A stretch of DNA of 64,000 nucleotides from Paraburkholderia sp. (GTDB lineage Bacteria; Pseudomonadota; Gammaproteobacteria; Burkholderiales; Burkholderiaceae). The notes beneath the pieces were generated by a model. That model made no database searches. It had not been told where the DNA came from and was given only the letters and a program-made list of their open reading frames with translations. Numbering within the stretch: position 1 is the stretch's first letter; each line of letters starts with the position of its first letter. Location of the stretch: contig NZ_SCRP01000029.1 in assembly GCF_004298475.1 (NCBI RefSeq), positions 1-64,000 of the forward strand, in the 5' to 3' direction. Shown piece by piece: positions 19,103-27,599 of this stretch. Both the position numbers and the translations under genes were made by a program.

Positions 19103-19699
19103 ATGTTCGATCTCTTCGACGACGCACCGCAACCCGACGTCGCCTGGTATCCCGTATGGCTTTCGCCTGAAGAGGCGACGATCATGCTCGCGCGCATCGT
19201 TGCCGAAACCCGCTGGCGGCAGGAGCGTATCCGCACGCCCGGCGGCTGGGTCGATCAGCCACGGCTTACCGCGTGGCTTGGCGAGCCGGATGCCGTCTAT
19301 GTCTACTCGGGTATTCGCAATGTGCCGCAGCCGTGGACGCCCGCGGTGGCCGAACTGCGCGATGCCGTCGACGCGCTCTGTGACGTGCGTTTCAACAGCG
19401 TCCTGCTGAACCGCTACCGGACGGGGATCGACAGCATGGGCTGGCATGCCGATCGCGAACCTGAGCTGGGCGCGGAGCCGGTGATTGCGTCGGTGAGCCT
19501 CGGTGCGACGCGGCGCTTCGACCTGCGCCACAACGCGACCGGCGTCGTGCGTTCGTTTCGGCTCACGGGCGGCAGCCTGCTCGTAATGCGCGGTCAAACC
19601 CAGGCGCAGTGGCGTCATCGCGTGCCGAAGGAACCCGCCGTGAGCGGTGAGCGGGTCAATCTGACATTTCGTGTCATCACGCCGGGTTTGCGGAAATAG
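19103..19699 (+). CDS. AlkB-like 2-oxoglutarate/Fe(II) dioxygenase
   Basis: 198 residues, the size of the short AlkB2/3-like class. The iron ligands are His115 and Asp117 (GWHADREPELG) and His172 (WRHRVPK). The 2-oxoglutarate-binding arginines are Arg184 and Arg190 (GERVNLTFRVI). NSVLLNRYRTGIDSMG is the usual substrate-loop region. Family members reverse alkyl damage in nucleic acids. The gene is monocistronic, 95 bp after the small membrane protein, and has a weak ribosome site. Confidence 0.92.
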   Translation: MFDLFDDAPQPDVAWYPVWLSPEEATIMLARIVAETRWRQERIRTPGGWVDQPRLTAWLGEPDAVYVYSGIRNVPQPWTPAVAELRDAVDALCDVRFNSVLLNRYRTGIDSMGWHADREPELGAEPVIASVSLGATRRFDLRHNATGVVRSFRLTGGSLLVMRGQTQAQWRHRVPKEPAVSGERVNLTFRVITPGLRK

Positions 19700-19790
19700 C
19701 GCTCTATTTGGCTGAAATTGGCGTGAATTAACCGATGATTGACGAAATTCACCGATTCGGTACGAGCACGTCGCTCTAGCGCTAAAAAAA

Positions 19791-20204
19791 TTAAAAAAAT
19801 TTTATGCGCATAAACGCGTAATTGTCGATATAGACGCCGTGCGGCGTGTGAAAGGGGATATCGCGCGACCAGGGCATGAGTTGATCGGCTGCGTCTTCCA
19901 ATAATTCGTAATGCGAAATGACGGCGATGGCGAGATGTTGTGCCTTGCGCTCGCCTCCTTCCTTGACCTGTTCATCCGCGAGTGTTTCGATCGGCGTCTC
20001 GCTGAAACCGGAGACCGCAGCCACGCCGTATCCTGAAGGCCACGCGGTTTCCATGAATTCGGTGCGCTTCGTAACCATGCGCAGTGCATCGCCGAACCTG
20101 ACCGAACCACAACACACGGCTGCCGGATACGCGCCTACCGACACGGTTGCAACGGAAACGAAGGGCAAAGTGCTGCCCAACTTAAACGCCGTGACGCGAC
20201 GCAA
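19791..20204 (-). CDS. Hypothetical protein, unrecognised
   Basis: Up to 137 residues. Codon use in the last ~95 residues is GC-biased in third position like real genes here, and it reads as an ordinary soluble protein (ETPIETLADEQVKEGGERKA; LAIAVISHYELLEDAADQL). It ends in an A/T-rich stop region. The listed start is TTG; the first in-frame ATG is at 20078 and may be the real one. The sequence overlaps nothing on the other strand that looks coding. I do not recognise the family. Confidence 0.55.
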   Translation of the reverse strand: MRRVTAFKLGSTLPFVSVATVSVGAYPAAVCCGSVRFGDALRMVTKRTEFMETAWPSGYGVAAVSGFSETPIETLADEQVKEGGERKAQHLAIAVISHYELLEDAADQLMPWSRDIPFHTPHGVYIDNYAFMRIKFF

Positions 20205-20225
20205 CGCGGCGCTGGGCGCAGGCGT

Positions 20226-21152
20226 CTAGCGCCGCATTCTTGCGAGCATCGGCGGAAACAGACGCCAGCCGAGGTTGACGCCGAGGCTCGCGGCCACGAT
20301 CAGCACCATGCCTGCAAGCTGCGCCACGCTGAGCGCGCGGCCATAGACGAGCGCATCGACGGCAATCGCCGTGAGCGGATAGACGAACAGCAGGACCGCG
20401 ATCACGGGCGTCGTGAGCCTGGGCAGGGCGCCGTAAATCAGCACGTACGAAAGGCCCGTATGCAGCACGCCCATGCCGACGAGCCAGCCCCACTGCGCGG
20501 CGGAAATGTGCGCGAGTTCGAGCGGGGCGAACAACGGTGCGATGAGCGGCAGGCACAGCGTGCCGACCGCGCATTGCACGAGCGCGAGCAGATGCGGGCG
20601 GCAATCGCCCAGGTGCTTGGCGATCAGCGTGACGCTCGCATAGAGCACCGATCCGCCCAGCGCCTCGGCGACGCCGATCAGATAGCGCGGATGGCCTTGC
20701 AGGTTGTCTTGCGCGAGCACGCCGGAAGCGAGCACGAGCCCGACAAAGGCGATGCCGATCCACCCGAGGCGATCCGCGCCCAGCTTTTCTTTGAAGAGCG
20801 CCGCGCCGATCAGCACGACCCAGAACGGCTGCACATGGAACACGACCGTTGCGACGGCGATGCTCGTGCGATGGATCGAATCGAAGAATCCCACCCACTG
20901 CGTGACCATCAGCACGCCTGAAACGAGCGCGAGCGCGAACGTGCGGCGCGTGAACTGGCGCGGCGAAAGCCAGCCCTTGTACTGGCAATACGCGGCAAGC
21001 GCGAGCATGCCGAAGAGGCAGCGGAAAAACACGAGCGTCATCGCGCCGAGCCGCGCTTCCTCGACGAAGATGCCGATGGTGCCCATCAGCAGCCCGCCGC
21101 TGGCGAGCATGAGGACGCCTTGTTTCTGGCTGGCGTGGTGATCGGCGTGCAT
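20226..21152 (-). CDS. EamA/DMT-family exporter
   Basis: 308 residues with ten hydrophobic helices arranged as two EamA repeats. LMGTIGIFVEEARLGAMTLVFFR lies in the first repeat and FVYPLTAIAVDALVYGRALSV in the second (segments of longer helices). Such proteins export amino acids or small metabolites. It is divergent from the LysR gene at 21286, with 133 bp between starts; this pairing usually means local control. Met15 is an alternative start. Confidence 0.9.
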   Translation of the reverse strand: MHADHHASQKQGVLMLASGGLLMGTIGIFVEEARLGAMTLVFFRCLFGMLALAAYCQYKGWLSPRQFTRRTFALALVSGVLMVTQWVGFFDSIHRTSIAVATVVFHVQPFWVVLIGAALFKEKLGADRLGWIGIAFVGLVLASGVLAQDNLQGHPRYLIGVAEALGGSVLYASVTLIAKHLGDCRPHLLALVQCAVGTLCLPLIAPLFAPLELAHISAAQWGWLVGMGVLHTGLSYVLIYGALPRLTTPVIAVLLFVYPLTAIAVDALVYGRALSVAQLAGMVLIVAASLGVNLGWRLFPPMLARMRR

Positions 21153-21285
21153 GCGTGGGATCCGTGGCGAAAGAAAGCAGTGGGGACCGCGCCAGTATTC
21201 GTCAGTTGCGGACCGTCAGCAAACGAATTAAATTGAAAAATTCCATCAACGCCGCTGATAAATCGCGAACCCCGCAGGAACCCGC

Positions 21286-22155
21286 ATGAACCCTGAATTC
21301 GATCTCGATCTGCTGCGCACTTTCGTTGCGGTGGCCGACGCGGGCAGCTTCACGCGGGCCGCAGTCACGGTGCACCGCTCGCAGGCGGCGGTAAGCATGC
21401 AGATCAAGCGGCTCGAACAGATGCTCGGCACGACGCTTTTCACGCGCGATACGCGCAATCTCGCGCTCACGCGGCCGGGCAATACGCTGCTCGAATTTGC
21501 GCGGCGCGCGCTCGATCTGCAGGAGGAGGCGTGGTCGGCGCTGGTGCGTCCGGAGGTGACCGGGCGCGTGGTGCTCGGCGCGCCCGACGATTACATGGCG
21601 GCGCTGCTATCACCGGTATTGCGGCGCTTTTCGATGCTTTATCCGCATGTGGAGATCGAAATCGTCTGTGCGCAGAGCGTCGCGCTCGGGCCGATGCTGG
21701 CGGACAACAAGATCGATCTCGCGTTCGTGACGCGCGACCGCAAGCTGCGCGGCGAATTCGTGCGCAGCGAGGACATGGTGTGGGTGGGTTCCGCGAACGA
21801 TCCCGCGACCGTTGCGATGTCGCCGCTGCCGGTGGGGCTCTACGAGCACGGCAGCGTGGCGCGCGCGCATACCGTGGCCGCGCTCGACGCGGCGCGCATC
21901 CGCTATCGCGCGGCCTATACCAGCGCGAGCCTCACGGGCCTGCTGGCAACGGTGGAGGCGGGCATCGCCGTGGTGGCGCTCACGCGTTGCAGCGTGCCGC
22001 CGGGCGTCGCGATATTCGGCGAGGCGCAAGGGCTGCCGAAGATCGAACCGCTCGACATCGTCGTCGCGCGCAGCGTGAAGTCCAACCGGCCCACCTGCGA
22101 TTACTTCGCGCAGCAGATGTTGCAGGATCTCTCGGTGCCGCGTCAGCGCGGGTAG
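21286..22155 (+). CDS. LysR-family regulator, divergent from EamA exporter
   Basis: 289 residues. The N-terminal helix-turn-helix is clear (LLRTFVAVADAGSFTRAA; QAAVSMQIKRLEQMLG) and a LysR substrate-binding domain follows. The intergenic region upstream is A/T-rich (AATTAAATTGAAAAATT) and may hold the LysR site and both promoters. It most likely regulates the adjacent exporter gene. Confidence 0.92.
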   Translation: MNPEFDLDLLRTFVAVADAGSFTRAAVTVHRSQAAVSMQIKRLEQMLGTTLFTRDTRNLALTRPGNTLLEFARRALDLQEEAWSALVRPEVTGRVVLGAPDDYMAALLSPVLRRFSMLYPHVEIEIVCAQSVALGPMLADNKIDLAFVTRDRKLRGEFVRSEDMVWVGSANDPATVAMSPLPVGLYEHGSVARAHTVAALDAARIRYRAAYTSASLTGLLATVEAGIAVVALTRCSVPPGVAIFGEAQGLPKIEPLDIVVARSVKSNRPTCDYFAQQMLQDLSVPRQRG

Positions 22156-22198
22156 ATCAGCCGGACGGTTGGCCGACAAGCTGCATCGGCGGGGGCGA

Positions 22199-23680
22199 TC
22201 AGAACGTGATGTTGGTGCGCATGCCGATCACGAACGTATTGCGCAGCGGCGCCCGCGGGTCTTGCGGGTTCTGGCCCGCGCCCGCGTTGAACGTGTACTG
22301 CGCGTCGGCCTGCAACTGCCACCACGGCGTGACCTGGTACTGATAGGTCGCTTCGAGCGCCGTTTCCTGGGTGCGGACGCCGTACGGGCTGTTCAGGAAG
22401 AAGCGGTTGTCGAGATCGAGATCGTGGACGTGGTCGCCGACCTTGATATAGGTGGCGGCGAGACCGACGCTGTCGTTGTCGCGTCCGGCAAACGGCGCCT
22501 TCAGCACGACGCCCGCGTTCGCAGCGAAATCGACGAGGTTGCGGTCGCCGGGCCCGCCCATGACGCGCGCGAACACGCCGATGCTGCGCGGGCCGTCGTC
22601 GCCCTGGCGCCACACTGTCTGGTCGGCGACGGCGTAGATGCTGTAGTTGCCATGGTGCCGCGCAGGGATGCCGGTCGTTGCGGGATTGGCGAGCGAGAGA
22701 CCGGTGTTGTCGAAGCGCTGATCGGCAAACGTGCTGTTGTTGTACCAGAACCCGACCTTGTAGGTCCCCGGCAGGCCGCGGCCTGCCGTCTTCGCGAGGT
22801 CGCCCTCGGCAGGCTGGTTGATCGTGTACTGCAGCTCGCCGATCACCATGGTGCCGTTGTGAAGGTTGAAGTTCGTGCCGCTCAGGTTGGCCGGATCGTT
22901 GCCGAGCGGATCGCCGTCGAACACGCCGATGAGGCCGGTCAGCGAAGGCGTGATCTTGGCGCGTGCGCGCACGCCAAGACTGGCGAGCGGATAGGCCGGG
23001 CCGCCGGACGGCATGTTGTACGAGGGCAGTGCGGGCCAGCCGAACATCGTGTTGACGAAGAGCGCGGAGTACTGGCTCGTAAGGAATTCCTGGTCGATGC
23101 TCTGCTGGCCGACCCTCACGTCGACCCGGTCGTCGAGGAACGACTGCTGGTACCACATCTCCCACAGGCGCGTGGTTGCCTGTGTTTCGATGCCGCTCGC
23201 GGTGTTCAGCGTGCCGAGATGCGACGTGCTCAGGTTGGAACCGTGAATCTGCAGCGCGCTGATATTGAAGAGTCCGCCCGGAATGCCGAGCGCCTTGCTC
23301 GTGTCGACCTGGACTGTCGCCGTGGTGACGCCGTCATAGGCGCCGCCGCGCTGGAGGCCGCCGCGCAGGTTCGCCAGATATTCGCTCGTCTCGGTCAGCT
23401 GGAACGAAACCCCGTACTTGCCGAGCCACGGCCGCAGGCCGCCCATGTCGCCGAGCATGGTTTCGCGGGTCCAGAAGTCGGTCCAGAAGTCGGCGGGCTG
23501 CGCCTTGATGGCGAGGTCGGTTTCGGGCGCGCCGGGATTCGACTGCGCCTCTACAACGCCGCTCGCCAGCGCGGCACACGCGACCGCGACCGATATCGCA
23601 AGACTGCGCAAGGCGGGCAGACGGCGCGGGGTTTCGTGCCCGCGCAACGCGGCGTGATGAACCGATTGGGCAAACTTCAT
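22199..23680 (-). CDS. OprB-family carbohydrate-selective porin
   Basis: 493 residues. A long signal peptide (~45 residues, ending ASGVVEAQ) precedes the mature porin. OprB signatures include LWEMWYQQSFLDDRVDVRVG, FNISALQIHGSNLS and the C-terminal strand FVIGMRTNITF, which ends in Phe as outer-membrane barrels do. OprB porins admit glucose and other sugars. A promoter (23788-23816) and a Fur-like box (23823-23837) lie upstream. It converges with the LysR gene. Confidence 0.9.
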   Translation of the reverse strand: MKFAQSVHHAALRGHETPRRLPALRSLAISVAVACAALASGVVEAQSNPGAPETDLAIKAQPADFWTDFWTRETMLGDMGGLRPWLGKYGVSFQLTETSEYLANLRGGLQRGGAYDGVTTATVQVDTSKALGIPGGLFNISALQIHGSNLSTSHLGTLNTASGIETQATTRLWEMWYQQSFLDDRVDVRVGQQSIDQEFLTSQYSALFVNTMFGWPALPSYNMPSGGPAYPLASLGVRARAKITPSLTGLIGVFDGDPLGNDPANLSGTNFNLHNGTMVIGELQYTINQPAEGDLAKTAGRGLPGTYKVGFWYNNSTFADQRFDNTGLSLANPATTGIPARHHGNYSIYAVADQTVWRQGDDGPRSIGVFARVMGGPGDRNLVDFAANAGVVLKAPFAGRDNDSVGLAATYIKVGDHVHDLDLDNRFFLNSPYGVRTQETALEATYQYQVTPWWQLQADAQYTFNAGAGQNPQDPRAPLRNTFVIGMRTNITF

Positions 23681-23787
23681 CGAGGTCCTTGTTTTGATTT
23701 TGTCGAGATGGTTGATGGCTGGATCGCCGCGCGAGAGCGCGCCTGGCTCTCGGTTGTTGCGCGGCGTTCGGGCTGCGAATCAGACGA

Positions 23788-23816
23788 ATCCTACGTCCCA
23801 TCTCAGTAATAGTCAA
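23788..23816 (-). promoter_or_regulatory. Sigma-70-type promoter of the OprB porin gene
   Basis: Read on the minus strand, TTGACT and TAGGAT are separated by exactly 17 bases. The -10 lies about 108 bp before the porin ATG. No other gene reads leftward from here, so it is assigned to the porin. Confidence 0.65.
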
Positions 23817-23822
23817 TGCAAA

Positions 23823-23837
23823 TGAGAATGATTCGCA
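23823..23837. promoter_or_regulatory. Fur-like box
   Basis: TGAGAATGATTCGCA matches the Fur 7-1-7 consensus TGATAATNATTATCA at 11 of 14 defined positions. It ends 6 bp upstream of the -35 of the porin promoter and also lies upstream of the divergent methyltransferase gene. Binding is inference. Confidence 0.45.
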
Positions 23838-23981
23838 AATACTGGTTTATATCGTAGGGGAATGGCGCGCAGTGATTCCCCTGTCAGAACGGGCGTACAG
23901 TGACTCAGATGGCGGCCGTGCGGGCGGAAATGGCAGCCAATTCCGCCGATGCGCGCGCGACAGGCCATCAGGGAGGACGCG

Positions 23982-24659
23982 ATGATTGGACGGATGATCT
24001 GGCTGACGGTGGTCTGGTTCGCGTGGATGGGTGCGTTGCTGTTCGGCTCGGCGGGCACGCTCGCCTGGGTCGCTGCGTGGCTCTGGCTGCTCGAATGGGC
24101 CGCGTGCGGCACCTGGATCGGCGTGTGGCTCTGGCGTGTCGACCGGGGGCTGCTCGCCGAACGCCTCGCGCCCTTTGCGCCGCGCGGGCAGAGCCGGTGG
24201 GACCGCGTGTTCATGGTGGCGGTGACCGTCGCCTGGTGCGCGTGGCTGTGCCTCATGGGCATCGACGCCGTGCGCTTCGGCTGGTCGCACGTGCCGCTCT
24301 GGCTGCGTGTGGCCGGCGCGGCCGGGGTGTTTCTCGATATCTACTTCACACGCGGCGTGTTCGCGGCGAACCGCTACGCATCGCCGGTCGTCGCGATCCA
24401 GCGCGAGCGCGGCCACACGTTGAGCGATACCGGACCGTATGCGTACGTTCGGCATCCGATGTATGCGTACGCGATCCTCCTGCTGGCCGGCACGCCGCTG
24501 ATGCTGGGTTCGTGGTGGGGGCTCGCGTGCGTGCCGCTCATGGTGGCCGGCATCGGCTGGCGCGCGGTGAAGGAGGAGCGCACGCTCGTCGATGGATTGC
24601 CCGGCTATCGCGAGTATGTGCAGCGCGTGCGGTATCGCTTCGTGCCGTGGATCTGGTAG
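23982..24659 (+). CDS. ICMT/PEMT-family membrane methyltransferase
   Basis: About 225 residues with five or six membrane helices and the C-terminal family motif GPYAYVRHPMYAYAILLL, then KEERTLVDGLPGYREYVQRV. The His-Pro and Glu-Glu-Arg elements fit the SAM-binding region of isoprenylcysteine-type methyltransferases. The ATG used follows GGGAGGACGCG, a good ribosome site; 11 further in-frame upstream codons are ignored. Bacterial substrates are mostly unknown. It is divergent from the porin, with the Fur-like box between them. Confidence 0.85.
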   Translation: MIGRMIWLTVVWFAWMGALLFGSAGTLAWVAAWLWLLEWAACGTWIGVWLWRVDRGLLAERLAPFAPRGQSRWDRVFMVAVTVAWCAWLCLMGIDAVRFGWSHVPLWLRVAGAAGVFLDIYFTRGVFAANRYASPVVAIQRERGHTLSDTGPYAYVRHPMYAYAILLLAGTPLMLGSWWGLACVPLMVAGIGWRAVKEERTLVDGLPGYREYVQRVRYRFVPWIW

Positions 24660-24687
24660 TGCGGCTGCATCGCGTTAGCCGCGTGCG

Positions 24688-25467
24688 TCAAGCTTCGGGC
24701 GGCACGGGCAGCCGGCTGGCGTAGCGCCGGTACAGCCACGCGAGCGAGGCCGACGAGATGAGCGTGAACGCGATGTTCGCCGCGGCCTGACCGGTGGCGA
24801 GCAGCACGAGCCACGTGGGCGAGGCGATGGCCGCGGGCGTGATGCCGGCTGCGCCGATGATGATCAGCGCGACGAGCGCACAGCCGATGAGCGGCAGCAG
24901 GGCGACGAACGGCACGCCGAAGAGGTTCCAGAAGTGGCCGCGGCTGTCGTGCCATGCGCCGCGCAGATCGATGCGGCTGCCGGTGGAGATTGCGGGAAAG
25001 AGCAGGCTGACCCGAACTGCGATGAAGATCCAGACGACGCTGACGATGGCGCCGAATAATGCGCTGCCGCTCTCGTACCGTGGCCGCAGGATGGCGTAGA
25101 GGAGGAGCGCGCTCGCGATCAGCCCGAGCGTGATGACGATCCCGAGGACGAACGTGCGGGCGAGCGGCTTGCCGCCGAGCGGAAGCAGCGGCGTCGTGCC
25201 TTCGCGCAGCAGCACGAAGCGATGGATCTTGATGATGAATCCGAGATCGACGATCCAGGTCAGCAGGGTCGCGAGATTCGCCGCGAACACGAGCGCGCCC
25301 GAGGGCGTTTCGCCCGCGCCGGGCACGGGCCGCCCGGCGAACGCCACGCAGCTGAGCGCCGCATAGGCGATGAAGGCGCCGAGCGTGAGGTGCGGCATCT
25401 GCGTGGCAGCATCCCAGGCGCTGGCCCACGCGCGCTTCACGGATTCGTTGAAGGTCATCTGTTGCAT
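24688..25467 (-). CDS. Integral membrane protein, unrecognised
   Basis: About 259 residues with six or so hydrophobic helices (TLGAFIAYAALSCVAFAG; FVLGIVITLGLIASALLLYAIL; LVALIIIGAAGITPAAIA). I chose MQQMTFNESVKRAW as start because 46 upstream in-frame codons are low-complexity and basic. It is a multi-pass protein with no catalytic motif that I recognise. It is downstream of cydB on the same strand, with about 196 bp between them. Confidence 0.75.
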   Translation of the reverse strand: MQQMTFNESVKRAWASAWDAATQMPHLTLGAFIAYAALSCVAFAGRPVPGAGETPSGALVFAANLATLLTWIVDLGFIIKIHRFVLLREGTTPLLPLGGKPLARTFVLGIVITLGLIASALLLYAILRPRYESGSALFGAIVSVVWIFIAVRVSLLFPAISTGSRIDLRGAWHDSRGHFWNLFGVPFVALLPLIGCALVALIIIGAAGITPAAIASPTWLVLLATGQAAANIAFTLISSASLAWLYRRYASRLPVPPEA

Positions 25468-25663
25468 GGTTGTTGGCGCACGAGTGATGGACGGCCAACA
25501 GTCTAGCGTGCGTGCGGCAGCGCCGGGTGAGGCCTGCCGCTCGTTTCTTGATGAACAGGCCCGTGCTCGCGAGTGCGCCGGGCGCATGTCCGCACCGCAC
25601 TGCACCGCTGCGCCGCGCCAGCCAGCCGGTCATCCAACCGGCCAGCCGTGCGGCGCGCGCCGG

Positions 25664-26668
25664 CTAGCGATACGGATGCGAGCCGACAGTGCGTATCCGG
25701 CCGCGGAAGAGCCGATGGCTCATCGCCGTGTAAGCGAGGATGAGCGGGAGAACGATGGCCGCGCAGGCCAGCGTGGAGAGATGGCTCGAACGCGGGGCGG
25801 CAGCTTGCCAGAGCGTGACGCTTTGCGGAATCGCATACGGCCACAGGCTGGCGAAGAGTCCCAGATAGGCGAGCGACACGAGGCTGAGCGCCGCGAGAAA
25901 CGGCGTGGTGCGACGGCGCGCGCGCATGGCGCGGTGCATCCAGTACGCGCACGCGAGCACGAGCGGCGGGACCGGCACGAGCCTCGCGAAGAGCCGCGCG
26001 TCGAACCAGCGCGCCGCCATCGTCACGTCCTGCAGCGGCCGCCACACGCTCACGAGCACGATGAAGCCGAGCAGCCCCATGGTGAGCGGCCAGACGAGCC
26101 GGTGCAGGCGGCGCTGCAGATCGCCCCACGTTCTGGCGACGAGCCAGCACGCGCCAAGCAGCGCATAAGTGGCGACGAGCCCGAGCCCCGAAAGCACGCT
26201 GAACGGCGTGAGCCAGCGCATGGCATGGTCGGCGTTCAGGTGCGACTGGATGGGCATGCCTTGCAGGAACGCGCCGAGCGCGACGCCCTGGAAGAACGCC
26301 GCGCCCGCCGAACCGGCGATGAACGCGAGGTCCCACTGCTTTCTCATGGAATCGTTCTTCGTGCGGCGCCCGAACGCGACGCCGCGCAGCACAAGGCACC
26401 CGAGCACGAACGCGAGTGGCAGATAAAGCGTGGAAAGGACGGTCGAGTACACGACAGGGAACGCGGCGAACAGCGCCGCGCCGCCCAGCAGGAGCCAGGC
26501 TTCGTTGCCGTCCCAGACGGGGGCAACGTTGGTCATGATGAGATCGCGTTCGTGGTCGTCGGGGAAAAACGGGAGCACGATGCCGATCCCCAGATCGTAG
26601 CCGTCCAGCACGAGATACATGAACACGCCGAGTGCGATGATCGCAGCCCAGATGACGGTGACATGCAT
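25664..26668 (-). CDS. cydB: Cytochrome bd-type (cyanide-insensitive) quinol oxidase subunit II
   Basis: 334 residues. The N-terminal signature (ALGVFMYLVLDGYDLGIGIV) and NVAPVWDGNEAWLLLGGAALFAAFP are diagnostic for CydB/CioB. About nine membrane helices follow. Subunit II supports subunit I, which carries all three hemes in bd oxidases. A complete subunit I gene would be expected immediately upstream, but only a decayed tail is present there. The oxidase encoded here is therefore not self-sufficient unless a CydA/CioA exists elsewhere. A ribosome site AGAGG precedes the ATG. Confidence 0.93.
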   Translation of the reverse strand: MHVTVIWAAIIALGVFMYLVLDGYDLGIGIVLPFFPDDHERDLIMTNVAPVWDGNEAWLLLGGAALFAAFPVVYSTVLSTLYLPLAFVLGCLVLRGVAFGRRTKNDSMRKQWDLAFIAGSAGAAFFQGVALGAFLQGMPIQSHLNADHAMRWLTPFSVLSGLGLVATYALLGACWLVARTWGDLQRRLHRLVWPLTMGLLGFIVLVSVWRPLQDVTMAARWFDARLFARLVPVPPLVLACAYWMHRAMRARRRTTPFLAALSLVSLAYLGLFASLWPYAIPQSVTLWQAAAPRSSHLSTLACAAIVLPLILAYTAMSHRLFRGRIRTVGSHPYR

Positions 26669-26701
26669 GTTGGCTTGCCTCTTTACGGATGGAGGGGAGA
26701 G

Positions 26702-27205
26702 TCAGACGTTGATCCGCTGATCGGCGGCGCAAAGCTGTCGATGTGCGGTTCGATGTGCGATCCGGTATGCGGGCGGCGCCGTGCTCATCAACTTGAGGAC
26801 GGCGGACAGGCCCGCGGACGCGAGAAAACAGACGGCGGCCAGCGCCGTCGCCGGTACGCCCGCCTGCTGCGCCGCGCGCGGCGTTATGGCCTGCTTCACG
26901 GCGTCCTTTACGTCCTGCAAAACGGCTTGCGTTACAGACTGCGCTACGGCTTGTGTCAGGGCTTGTGTTACTGCATGTGTTACTGCATGTGATACGGCCT
27001 GCGGTCTACGCATTACGGCCTGCGGTCTACGCGATACGTCATGGACCACCCATAGCTGGCGTACGGCCCGGGTCATGATCCAGCCGGCCAGCAAAGTAAC
27101 GACGCCCGCCGGCTTCCACGCGTGCACAGAAACAAATCTGCGCCAGGGAGCGGCAAAGGCCAATTGCAGCCGGGTCGGGCCGAAAGCCCGGAGTGAACTG
27201 TGCAT
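26702..27205 (-). pseudogene. Decayed C-terminal remnant of cioA/cydA (bd oxidase subunit I)
   Basis: The 167-codon frame carries PAGVVTLLAGWIMTRAVRQL, then WVVHDVSR. It lines up with the CydA/CioA block PAGFVALLAGW.TTEVGRQPW..Y, but the conserved Glu, Gly and Pro of TEVGRQPW are changed. Near the end, LSAVLKLMSTAPP resembles the last helix of CioA. Between them a 12-bp repeat has expanded and encodes AVTQ/AVTH tetrapeptides. The remaining ~75% of subunit I, with the heme ligands, is missing. The frame is still open and ends 33 bp before cydB, so a peptide could be made. The start ATG is only the first in frame. Confidence 0.6.
26886..27035. repeat. Minisatellite: ten 12-bp units plus a 21-bp duplication
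   Basis: From 26886 to 27005, degenerate 12-mers (consensus ACGGCTTGTGTT) run without gaps. They are followed by two copies of ACGGCCTGCGGTCTACGC(A/G)(T/A)T-like 21-mers (26994-27014, 27015-27035). On the minus strand they encode (A/S)V(T/A)Q tetrads and RRPQAV(M/S) heptads, all in frame. Confidence 0.85.
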
Positions 27206-27599
27206 TTATGTGCCTGAAGCTTGCGTGCACGGAGCCTCTCGCACGGCAATGTGAGCCGGGAGCTTGAGCGACGCGTTATGGGGATGCCCTCAAGGGTAGG
27301 GGAATGGCGGACGTTTGGTGCGACGCCAACCTGCGCCAGCTTGTCGCACACGCGATCGTTAGATCGCGTTGTGATGCTTTAACCCATTGATAATATTGAA
27401 TTTTTGGTGAGAATTCAACGTGCGGCAGACGCGCGCAGCGAAGCCGGTGCTGCGCCAATAGACCGCGCCGCGGCGGTGCGTCAATCTGCCTGGATGCCGT
27501 GCGCGCGCCGATGAATTAAGCGCTGACGGAATACGTTGTATGCGAATTGAGAGGCGACGAGGTGTGCATCGACGCCGATCGACTCTCCCGCGCGCTTTC
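27206..27599. other. Leader region of the cioA remnant-cydB unit
   Basis: About 390 bp between Kch and the cioA remnant. It holds the promoter at 27390-27418 and then about 180 bp with no reading frame resembling the missing part of subunit I. The A/T-rich core at 27375-27415 stands out from the surrounding GC. A search for an ANR/FNR box (TTGAT-N4-ATCAA) gave no full match. Confidence 0.5.
27390..27418 (-). promoter_or_regulatory. Sigma-70-type promoter reading toward the cioA remnant and cydB
   Basis: On the minus strand TTGAAT and TATTAT are separated by exactly 17 bases in an otherwise A/T-rich patch. The next genes in that direction are the cioA remnant and cydB. Confidence 0.55.

Noticed and set aside
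26886..27035. Possible CRISPR array (repeated short units)
   Set aside because: Units are contiguous 12-mers with no spacers and no cas genes. The same applies to all other repeat tracts in the window.
26781..27254. 157-codon frame on + opposite the cioA remnant
   Set aside because: Open mainly because of the minisatellite; codon pattern and homology support the minus strand instead.
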